Assembly: GCF_950023065.1 (NCBI RefSeq)
Contig: NC_088678.1
Location: 62,526,460-62,590,459, forward strand
Direction: 5' to 3'
Length of the DNA: 64,000 bases
Source of the DNA: Planococcus citri
Lineage: Eukaryota > Arthropoda > Insecta > Hemiptera > Pseudococcidae
Shown: in pieces, positions 54,424 to 64,000 of the stretch
Position numbering within the stretch: the first letter of the stretch is position 1
Layout: each line of letters opens with the position of its first letter
Translations under genes and position numbers: made by a program
Notes under the pieces: generated by a model
Told to the model about the DNA's origin: nothing
The model's input: the letters and a program-made list of their open reading frames with translations, nothing else
Databases searched by the model: none

Positions 54424-56141
54424 GTTGAAAAAACCTCTCAAAAAACCCATCTCAGTGAAAGCTTTTTTATTCTCAAGAAATAACATAATAATAATTATTG
54501 TCTAATGTCTATGTGAACAATCTTAAAAACAACATAGAAACCTGCACTTTCAATTCCCAGGTAACATGTTTTAGAAAAAAAAAAAAATCGATAAAAAAAT
54601 TCGAAAAAAATGGATGGAGCATCGAGAGCGTCTTGCGTTGTAATCATTCAACTTATACACATTTCTAATTGACTTTAGACATACCCAAGTTAAACATTTT
54701 TAAGACCAAAAAAAAAAGAGAAAAAGAGAGGTCAAGCTGTGCGTTATCAATCATTGAATGAAAAAAAAACGAAAAAAAAACACCCACCTTTGTTCACATT
54801 TAAAAGAATGAATAAAAATCGACATTTTTACGAGGCGCTAAAATAAAATCATGTCGCTTACAGTCGCTTATATAGAGAAGAAGAGGGGTAGGTAGTACAA
54901 TAAAAACATTCAAAGCTTATCAACGATAAAATAATTATAAATATAAATATGTATATGACGTATATAAATAGAACAAAAACAGAAAAAAAAGAGGTAACTT
55001 AATAATATAAAATGTATTATATATTTATATAACGTAATTAATCATATAACCAATAATGATCATATTCTATTTAAAATATAGTAACACATAAATGCAGAAA
55101 AATTTCTCAACAATCAAAAGTTTAATTTAGAAAAAAAAATTATTAAACAGAAACAAAAAAAAGAAAAAAAAAACAAAACCACCGCGATACTTTTTTTAAA
55201 AAAAGAATAAAACAGGATGAAGGACTACAAAAAAAACGCGGATGGGAGGCCGAAGACGAATCAGTGTTGCTCGAATATATAGGTAATGAAAAGTGCCCGA
55301 CTCCATAACGAATGCAACTTTCTATTTAATTACACACTTATTACTTTGACTAGAATTAAAAACGTAGTTAGTATAACTCGTAAAAAGCATCATCACTCCA
55401 AGGCACGTTAAAATAGTAACTTACACATCGCCGTAGTAAATTTTGATTTTATATTTTTCAAAAATAAACAAAGAGGGAAGGAGGGACACTACGGCTACCC
55501 AATAAGAAAACTTACACATACAACCCATGATACAAGAAAAAAAATCCGTTAGAAAAAAAACAAGTTCAATATTATTGTCGCAGTGATTGTAGATAACAAA
55601 ACGAAAGAAAGAAAAATGGAAGCCAAATTTTACGATAGGCAATTTGAAATGCCTTCTGTGACTGTGCTCGAGTTTCCAAAATTAGATAATAGGTAGGTAA
55701 TTGGGTAGGTATAATTTTAAAAAATCAATCATTTTCAGCAGCTGTTCGATAAAGTTATACGTAATTATTAGCTTACGTACGTAGAAGAATAAAAATTGAA
55801 ATAGGAGGAAAAATCAAAAGGAAAGATACCATTATAGGTAAGCACATCGATGAGATTTTTTTCTCGCGTAGTAAATAGAAAATTATACGATAAGATCCGT
55901 TCATGTAGAGGAATGATAATTCAATTGAGCTGATTCGAAGATGACCATCGTACACCGCAGCATTCTTTTTTAAATCTAAATAAGCAAGGTGTAAAAGATT
56001 ACATTAGAATGATAAAAATGATCACCGGTGGAGGAGAAGGGGTTTCGATGGATTACTTAAATACGGTACCTTTTCTGATAGATCGTCCTCGTCACACGCG
56101 ATGGTGTATGATGAATGGATGATAATTAACATTTTTAGGAA
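54291..56141. other. 3' flank of glutamate synthase, no other gene seen
   Basis: This is the region downstream of the minus-strand stop and possibly a long 3' UTR. A pure A run of about 32 (54391-54422) follows ATTCCCTCTTG; it may be a retroelement tail. No exon was identified. Confidence 0.45.
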
Positions 56142-56281
56142 TTAAGAAACGCACGATGCTGTGATCATGCCACCAGCACCTGGTAAATCGGTGCTGCCCA
56201 TTAGGTACTGATCGACTTCTTTGGCCGCTTGACGACCCTCGGTGATACCCCATACGACCAGAGATTGTCCTCGTCTGCAGT
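56142..56281 (-). CDS. GOGAT terminal exon
   Basis: DCRRGQSLVVWGITEGRQAA is a highly typical GOGAT ending, followed by KEVDQYLMGSTDLPGAGGMI and TASCVS. The aspartate codon is split across the 4 kb intron (G/AC). Stop TAA at 56142-56144. Confidence 0.9.
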
Positions 56282-59200
56282 CTGCGAACGAATAATAAAA
56301 ATTATTTTAATTTTTAGGCAGCACAACGAGATGTTTTTTTGGTTGAAATGAAGATGTTTCATTTTTCTGTATTTTTTCCATTAGTGTTTGACTCACAAGG
56401 GAACCTCTTGAGGTGTCACACTCCGATTTGAACGGGACCGTGATTTTTGAAAAGAGCATAGTCTAAAACCCCCAAAATCAAATTTTCAGCTGCCCAAGTT
56501 CATTTTTCGATTTTTGGCGAATTTTTGAAAATTCAAAATTGACTGTTTTTGGCGATTTATGCTTTTTTTTTAAAACGTACTTGATCAGTAAAAATGGTCA
56601 AAATAAGTCCCAAAACTAATATTAATTACCCAAGTCCAAATTTCACCATTTCCAGCCATTCTGGAGCCTCCAGCGTAATTTTTCAATTTCTTCAGAATTT
56701 TGAATTTGCTCCAGAAGGCGTGAATATGCAGTTGGGCAGCTAAAAATCGAGTTGTGTATTATATTCGACCTGCTTAACGAGTTTATCTACATTTGAACCG
56801 ATTTTGAGAGTGACACCTCAAGAGTGGTTTTTTGACCAGCTTTTTTCCAAATTAAAAAATCCAAAAAATCAAAAGATAACAGTTTGTGAGGAAATTTTTG
56901 AAATTTGTGCGAATCGCTATATTTCTTCAAGAACTAACCCCCGGAGCGCAAATTCTACCACTTCCAGCCGTTTTGGAGCGAGAGTGACACCTCAAAAAAC
57001 CACTCTTGAGGTGTCACTCTCAAAATCGACTCAAATGTGGATAAACTCGTTAAACAGGTCGAGTGTAATATACAACTCGATTTTCAGCTGCCCAACTTCA
57101 TATTCATGCCTTCTGGAGCAAATTCAAAATTCTGGAGAAATTGAAAAATTGCGCTGGAGGCTCCAGAATGGCTGGAAATGGTGAAATTTGGATTTGGGTA
57201 ATTAATATTAGTTTTGGGACTCATTTTGACCATTTTTGTTTATCAAGTACGTACTTTTTTTTTAAAAAAATCATAAATCGCCAAAAACGAGTCAATTTTG
57301 AATTTTCAAAAATTCGCCAAAAATCGAAAAATAAACTTGGGCAGTTGAAAATTTGGTTTTGAGGGTTTTAGATCGCAGTCTCGTACAAATCGGAGTGTGA
57401 CACCTCAAAAGGTTCCCTTGTCAGCTTTTTTCCAATTTTCCTAGAGGACCCGGAGCAAATATAATTCAGCTCTATTTCTAGCGAAGAAGCCAAGGAGAGG
57501 TTTTTTGAAAGGGAGGGGGAGGGGATTCGACTTGCCAATTGATATCATATTCACATGACATTAAAATTTTTATTTTTTGTTTTGGATTTTTGTGGGCCTA
57601 AATGTGAATTTTTTCATTTTAATAAAAGAAAAAAATTGGCTCGAGGCAAGTACGGGCGAAAGTTTTTGAAATTTGTATTTTGAGAGAACTAAAAACAATA
57701 ATATATTTTTATGCAAGGAATTTACTTTTTGGCTATTAAAATTTTAGAATTTGAAAGACTTTTTTTCACGATGTTAATTTTGAAAAATTAAATAAAACAG
57801 ACCCTAAAGAGGGCGAAAGTTCTTGAAAATTTTCATTTTGAAAGGCATAAAAGCGATACTTTTTACGCGAGAAATTCATTTTTTCACATGCAAAATTTTG
57901 AAAGTTGAATGATATTTTTTTTTAGAAATTTCAATTTTGAAAACAAAGCAAAACGAGCCCCAGCCAAGCGAGGACAAAAACTTTTGAAAATTTGAGTTTT
58001 GAGAAGCAAAAAAGTAAAAAAAAAAAAAGGGGTTTCTTTCATCATAGGCCCTTCTTTTAACGACCACACCAGAACTACCCCATTTGCCCCTTGATTTTTC
58101 AACTCATTTCATACAGAAAATTTCCTCTATTACTATTTTCGAGATGATTTTTGTTTCAAGTTTATTTTTCTCAAAATTTTTAGCAGCAATTTTTTTCCAA
58201 GTTTTTTATTTTTTCGTATAATGAGTCTTATACACGCCAAAGTCGTGGAGACTCAAGGAAGAGGGCAAAACGACCAGAAGGAAATTTACCCCGGATATCA
58301 ATTTTCTGGAGAGCCTGAAAATTAAGGGACGTGAACAAAATCTATATAGCAGGCCATTTTTTTAGATGTTGCAATTTCTTAAAAAAGAAAAAGAGATTTG
58401 GATCAAAATTCAGGGCAACATTTTTTCAATTTTTCAAGAGAATTGGAAAAAAATATATTTTTTGAAAATGTTTTAAAATACATATCATTTTAATAAGAAG
58501 GAGGACGAGAGGTGGAAATTCGGTTAACATTTCTTAACTTTCAAAGGAAAACTAGAAAATTTTTTCAAAAATTCAAAAGTTTGGAAGAGAGAGCTTCAAA
58601 ATTTGGAAGAAAAAAAACAAAAAAACGGGTGATTTTTTTTGCAAATTTGTCATAAAAGTGGAACTTTTAACAGAAATTTTTTTCAAATATTTCAACGATG
58701 AAATTGAAGGAAGAAGGAGGGTGTTTGGGTCAAAATTCATTCGTAAAAAATTTGTCAATACTCAAGGAAATCAAAAAAAAAAAAAAAAAAAAGGAAAAAT
58801 CAGTAAAATAAAGTTTGATTTGCAAAATTATAAAAAGTAAACTTTTGTGCAATTTAGCTTGTTAACCAAAATTACTAAAAAAAAAACCTGTTTTGTAATT
58901 TTAGGATCAGGAAAAAATTTCAATTTCCAAAAAAAACTTGAAAGAAGTGAAAAAATTCAACATTTTGAAAAAAGAATAAAATTAATGAAAATGTTTAAAA
59001 TTCAACTTCAAAAAGGAAAAAAAACAAGTACCTAGCTTTTTGGTGACTTTGGCAATAAAGGAAGACTTTTTGAAATTGTTGAAAAATTCAAGACTTATGG
59101 GAGGTAAATTCTTTTAAACGCTTATTTCCATGATTTGGGGGGGGGGGGTCGGAGGGTAATTGTGGATAAGAAAAATTCCAAACTTTGATCGAAAAATTTG

Positions 59201-62200
59201 AAAATAGGATTTTTTATAATAACAACTTTCGCATAACATCTGGATAAGATTAGGATAGCAAGACGTACAATGAAAAGACAGTTGGAAATAATTTTTTCTA
59301 TAGGAGAGGTGGGTGTAAAATGGACTCGACCAATTTTATAACTCTATACAGCTCCGCATATTATAAGGTTTAATAACAGTTTCCATTTGAGGAGAGAAGG
59401 GTGAAATAAAAAATTACGACAGTCAAAAACCATGTTTTTAATTTTATTTTAGAAATGACTTTTCAAATTTTATTTTTATATAGGGTAATTTTTTTTTTAT
59501 CATTTTTTGATGTTTGTTTTTCAGAAAATAACGTTCAATTTCTGATATATAAAATAAATAAAACACACTAGAGATTCAGAAACTGCAGAAAAATATTGTA
59601 GAACTGCTGGATTCGCATCGAAAAAGAGATAGGAATGTATTGTACATTTCAATTGAATATTGAATTACCAAAATATGATACTTACCTGGATATTCACACT
59701 TTTTAAATGAAATATAAATTTAAATTTGAGCAATCAAAATACTTATAAGAATTTTACAATATGAACGTCAAAAAACAGAATGAATTTTCAAAAAAATAAA
59801 AAGTCAAGTATTTACGTATTTAAAACGTGCAAAAAAACGAATGAAGAAAAATCAGAACTCACGAATAAAATTTTCACCACAAAAAAATTCTAAAACATCG
59901 AGGAAAAAATCGAAAAGTACTAGTTCACTTTTGAAGATTTTTCTGGTTGATTTGGATCAATTTTTTCGAAAACAGGAATTCAAAGCTGAAAATCCAATCA
60001 TCAAATAAATGCAACTCGAAGAGATACCTACGACGTCATTATTACTCGTTATCTATCTTTTAAACTGAAGGGAAAAAAAAGTTGAAATCATTTTCGAAAT
60101 AATACCGAATTTTACTTCTGTTTCAAAACAATTCCGAACTTTCCCAAAGTTTACCAAAAATTAAGAATTTTATCAGCGTATAGTGATCTGTACATAAAAT
60201 CAACCCCTATTTCTATAAAATACATTTATAATGCAGAAGATAAAAGGTGTACTCACCTCCGGCAGCGAAAACTTTAGGATGCGACGTGGAATACTTTCCA
60301 GCAGGCGTTTCGTAATTCGAGCGAGGATCTAGTTTCAAGTCGAGTTCGGTCGAGATATACTTTTCCGGACCCAAGAAACCCATTGCCAAAAACACTAGGT
60401 CACATTTGAATACCTACGAACATACGAGATAATTTCACACATCGTGTTATGGTGTTCACTGGTAGGTACAGTTTATTTTAAAAAATCAACTTACTTTTTC
60501 CGATCCGGGTATTTCATCCATTTTCCACCTTCCGATTTCGTCTTTCGTCCATTTGACTTGAGCTGTTTTTATACCGCTGATTTGTCCTTTACCATTATCG
60601 ATGAATTCCTATCATCGCAATAAAATACGAACACACGATTAGAGGGGGAAAACTTCACCCGAATATTCATTCTTCGACGACGTAAACTTAACTTACTTTG
60701 CTTAAAATGCTAAATTGACGAGGATCTTTGCCAGTTTTGGCGCGAACTTCTTCGTGTCCGTAATCGACTTTGAAAACGCGAGGGAACTGAGGCCATGGAT
60801 TATCTTTCGACCTGCTAGTCGGAGGTTCTGGTAAGATTTCGAAAGCTATCACCGAATTAGCACCCTAGACCGAACAAAAAACACCATTATCATCGATCAG
60901 TGCCTCAAAAAAAAAACCCCAATAGGTTCATTTTGCTCATTTTCTACAGTTACCAACCTGTCTGAAGGAAGTTCCGATACAATCGCATCCCGTATCACCT
61001 CCTCCGATCACAATTACGTCTTTGTCTTTGGCCAAAATAGGCGGTACGTTCATATCGCCGGCTTGTTTCTTCTGCCACGATTCCAAGAAGTTCATCGCGA
61101 AGTGAATACCTTCCAGTTGTCTTCCTGGAATGGGTAAATCTCTGGGCCAGGTCGCTCCAGTACACAGGATCAACGCGTCGTAATCTTGCACTAATTCCTA
61201 TCGATGGAAATGTCAAAATTAATCGTTAAAATCCTCCAACAGAGTCAGCAAAAAGGGTACGAAAAAAGATAAAAACGTACTTTAGCCGAAATATCTTTTC
61301 CTACGTTGATATTCGTCTTGAACTCGATACCTTCTTCGGCCAACAGCGTTACTCTTCTTTGTACAACTTCTTTGGAAAGTTTCATCGTAGGAATACCGTA
61401 TCGTAGGAGACCTCCGACTCGATTATTACGTTCGTAAACAGTAACCCAATGACCAGCCTGCAAAATTACAACACCATCGTTATATAGTCTCGATTTCAAA
61501 CCGCTAACTTTTTCTCAGCTAACCAACTCACTTTATTGAGCTGATGAGCGGCAGCCAATCCAGCAGGACCGGATCCGACGATGGCTACTTTTTTACCAGA
61601 TCGTTTCAACGGGATTTCAGCTTTGATCCATCCTTTTTCGAAAGCGTTGTCGATAATGGCGCATTCTATGTTCTTAATGGTAACGGGCAGCTCGTTAATT
61701 CCGAGCACGCAAGCTCCTTCGCAAGGTGCCGGACATACTCGACCGGTGAATTCTAAAATATACACACATTCCAATCAGTATGCAATGTAACGAAGTCCAC
61801 ATGATTACCGGGTATACTTAGTCAACGTACCAGGGAAATTATTCGTCTGCAAGAGCTGATTCAAAGCTTCGGTCCAGTTATTATTGAAAACCAGGTCGTT
61901 CCATTTGGGTATAATGTTACCCAACGGGCATCCGTGAGAAGATTGGCAGAACGGTACACCGCATTCCATGCAACGAGCAGCTTGCACTTGCAGATTCTTA
62001 CGTACGTATGGGAAATTGTAAATTTCATCCCAGTCGTTCATACGTTTCTCGACCGAACGATAAGGGTTCGTTTCACGACCGTATTTGACGAAACCTCTGC
62101 AAAAAATAATCAATTAATTAAAATAGAAAATTAATTTAAAATCATTTCAACTTCTTTAGTAGAGGAGAAAAAAAGAACCTAGTCTTATCCAAAATCATCT

Positions 62201-62628
62201 CCAGTTTCTTTTTCTGGAACGAAGCATCGGTGACGGTCTCTTCGATATCTTTAACAGAGCCGGAACCAGGTTTAGCAGCTCCTTGATCGCCTGAGGCTTG
62301 TTTCTGCGGTGCTTTGCCGTCATTGGCAGCAGTAGCCGGTTGTTTGGCAGCCATTTGTTTCAATGCTCTCTGGTATTCGAACGGGAATACCTGAAAAATA
62401 CCACAGCATAAATGTATAAGTAGCCTGCGAGAGGGACTGGTTGAATAATTGTACTGTAAAATGCTTACTTTGACGAATTTCTCAGCAGCTGCGGGCCAGT
62501 TTTCGATCAAGTTTTTTGCGATAAGCGAGCCAGTTTTCGATTCGAATTCGATCAGGAGATCTTTAACGTAGTCCAGATCCTTGGGATCGTTCAACGGTAA
62601 CAATTCCACCATTTCTTTGTTGCATTTG
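56142..62628 (-). CDS. Glutamate synthase (NADH-type GOGAT), 3' ten exons
   Basis: GOGAT transfers the amide group of glutamine to 2-oxoglutarate to give two glutamates. In animals and plants the large and small subunits are fused in one ~2000-residue chain. Exons 62469-62628, 62179-62390, 61831-62096, 61532-61752, 61281-61457, 60958-61197, 60697-60864, 60495-60608, 60257-60413 and 56142-56281 join in phase for 617 residues. They hold the end of the large-subunit region (ENWPAAAEKFVKVFPFEYQRA), a linker rich in Ala/Gly/Lys, and the small-subunit-like region. The latter has Fe-S cysteines (RCMECGVPFCQSSHGCPLGN; CPAPCEGACVLGI), the FAD fold VAIVGSGPAGLAAAHQL, the NAD(P)H fold VIVIGGGDTGCDC and the final DCRRGQSLVVWGITEGRQAA. 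The start lies right of the window. The last intron (56282-60256) is 4 kb and carries a foldback element. Which reductant it uses is not decided by these motifs alone. Confidence 0.93.
56396..57420. mobile_element. Foldback element in the last GOGAT intron
   Basis: The arms start CAAGGGAACCTCTTGAGGTG at left and end CACCTCAAAAGGTTCCCTTG at right. They stay inverted for several hundred bases through CAAATTTTCAGCTGCCC and CTGGAGCCTCCAG modules. TCA flanks both ends (56393-56395, 57421-57423), a possible 3 bp target duplication. TGAGGTGTCACTCTC words also recur internally near the centre. No ORF of its own. Its modules resemble the 1-1.3 kb array. Confidence 0.8.
57424..60256. other. Rest of the last GOGAT intron
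   Basis: AT-rich, with degenerate AAAATTTTTGAAA-type repeats (57.6-59.1 kb), poly(A) near 58770-58790 and a poly(G) run near 59140. No additional exon fits between the adjoining GOGAT exons, whose phases already join. Confidence 0.55.
60958..61197 (-). CDS. GOGAT exon with second dinucleotide fold
   Basis: Encodes ELVQDYDALILCTGATWPRD, GRQLEGIHFAMNFL and VIVIGGGDTGCDCIGTSFRQ. GGGDTG is the pyridine-nucleotide-binding glycine motif. The donor is CAG/GTTGGT. Confidence 0.88.
61831..62096 (-). CDS. GOGAT exon with cysteine cluster
   Basis: This exon encodes RGFVKYGRETNPYR, DWDEIYNF and the cluster RCMECGVPFCQSSHGCPLGN. Family knowledge assigns these cysteines to [4Fe-4S] clusters that pass electrons from FAD to the large-subunit side. 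The next exon (61532-61752) supplies CPAPCEGACVLGI and the FAD-binding GSGPAG. Confidence 0.88.
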
Positions 62629-64000
62629 CTGAAAATTAAAATGGAAATTGAAACATTTTCATCTAAAAAGTGATATCGAGAAAAGAAATCAACAGAATTA
62701 GAAAATCGATATCTTGGTAGGTCATTTCAGAAGGTGTCCAGTTTTCAGATCCAAAAAAGTTTTCGAGCTAATGTTTTTCATTTTCAAAATACTTCTAATA
62801 TGTATAAACTGAACATTACAAAAAATAGTGAGGCGTGGGAAAAGGAGGGGAGGGGCAAAAAAAGTTCACACGTCGTCAGTGACGAATTCCTTCAATTACC
62901 TAATCCACAAAATTTTGCAGAGTGTGCTGGTTGGCTTTCATTTTGTAAGTGTAAATTTTATTGCCTCCTCCCTCAGTCAACAATTTTTTTTGCAAAAAAT
63001 GAAAATGGTCCTCTACGTATAATTGGGTTATCAGGATCTTAAGACCCTGAAAATGTTGAAATGGAAGTCGGTATTTTTGTGATTTTTTGCTTATTTGAGC
63101 GTTACACTGCTATTTCATAAAAAGTAGAAAAACATTAGAGAAAAATGTTGACCTTTTTTTTCAATCAAAAATTTCTTCAATACCCCCCCCCCCCCCCAAT
63201 AAAAAACATTTTCGGTTATATTTGTAAAAAAAAAAAGAATTTTGGGCCATTCGAGGAAAAAAAGAGCCTTTTTGAAATTTTCTCAAAAAAAAAAAAATGA
63301 TCAAACAAGCAGGACGTGCAATTTTAACAAAACAGAGAGATTTCGCTACAAAAAGCAAAGTTTTATACAATTTTAATTTTGACAAGGAATAAGAATTGTT
63401 TAAAATTTTTTTTCAAAATCACAGAATATTTGAAAATTTGCTAAAAAAAAAATCAATTCAGTCAAAATAAGGTTGTAATAATTTAGTAATTAAAAACACC
63501 CCCTCCCCTCACAAAAAACTTTTTAGGCAATTTTGATAGAAAATGATGTATACTTACCTATCTTACTTTCTCGCAATTTTGACCAAAAAAAAAACTTTTC
63601 AAAAATTTACCCAAAAAGCTGAACTTGTTTTGAAAAGTTGATAATTTTTGCAAAGTTGACAAAAACCACGTTTTTTCAAAATTTTTGGCAAAAACTGAAT
63701 TTTTTTGCAAATTTTGTCTTAAAGACTGAACCTTTTTGAGGAAAACAAAACGTGTTCTGCAATTCAGAAAATAGACAAACTTCTTTGCAGTTTCCATTTA
63801 ATCTAAATTTTTTGTAATTTCGACAAAAAAAATTTCAAAACATGGAAAATCGGAATATTGATTTGAAAATTACAGACTACAGTAAAATACTTCAATCATA
63901 TTTGGGTTACCAGAATTTTGAGAAACTGTGTGGGACGAAACGAAGGGTAAACACTACGAAAATGTTGAAAATCTGTCAGTATTTCATTAATTTTTGAACA
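62629..64000. other. Partial GOGAT intron running off the window
   Basis: The acceptor for exon 62469-62628 is TTTTAATTTTCAG. The rest is AT-rich with the degenerate repeat texture from 63.1 kb, plus a poly(C) run near 63183-63197. ORFs are noise-like. Confidence 0.5.

Noticed and set aside
62734..63042. ORFs in the GOGAT intron at 62.7-63.0 kb
   Set aside because: No splice signals and noise-like composition, and they lie on the strand opposite the gene.

Overview
The window is AT-rich, repeat-laden eukaryotic DNA, almost certainly from an insect. Genes have short coding exons with GT-AG introns, and the two recognisable genes are animal-type: microsomal triglyceride transfer protein and NADH-type glutamate synthase. 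Retrotransposon remnants, hAT-like MITEs, long foldback elements and a recurrent GTAGGTACCTA-like word fill the rest. A sap-feeding hemipteran such as a mealybug or scale is my guess from overall texture, not something the sequence proves. There is no bacterial operon, CRISPR array, rRNA or tRNA that I can see.

Layout: 1-10.9 kb is mostly repeats (a ~380 bp tandem array and two long foldback elements) with one orphan exon-like ORF at 5.4 kb. From 20.47 down to 10.91 kb (minus strand) lies a complete-looking MTP gene, which I could thread through 15 phase-consistent exons (about 880 residues); two of its introns carry foldback-type elements. At 26.4-24.8 kb (minus strand) is a four-exon gene for a secreted protein with an acidic stretch, Pro/Asn/Tyr/Gln-rich repeats and two GRF-type zinc fingers. 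From 23.7 to 52.2 kb (plus strand) seven related small genes or gene remnants are scattered. Each has a short first exon coding a near-constant signal peptide (MVTRFIILCTILL...LSNA-like), an intron right behind it, and a strongly diverged Pro/Arg-rich mature part. Their promoters share a CAGATAAC (GATA-type) word and an AAGATTATTTTATTTT-like core. Between them sit RTE-type and CR1/Jockey-like LINE fragments, three hAT-like MITEs and minisatellites. From 62.6 down to 56.1 kb (minus strand) the 3' ten exons of glutamate synthase are present; its 5' part lies beyond the window.

Two things stand out as possibly undescribed. The first is a locus of rapidly diversifying secreted proteins (effector-like or antimicrobial-peptide-like) next to a secreted tandem zf-GRF protein. 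The second is a superfamily of foldback and tandem repeats, several with TA target duplications, all built from modules carrying the near-palindrome CTGGAGCCTCCAG. MTP and glutamate synthase are housekeeping genes (lipid loading of lipoproteins; ammonia assimilation into glutamate) and show no link to the secreted genes beyond proximity.
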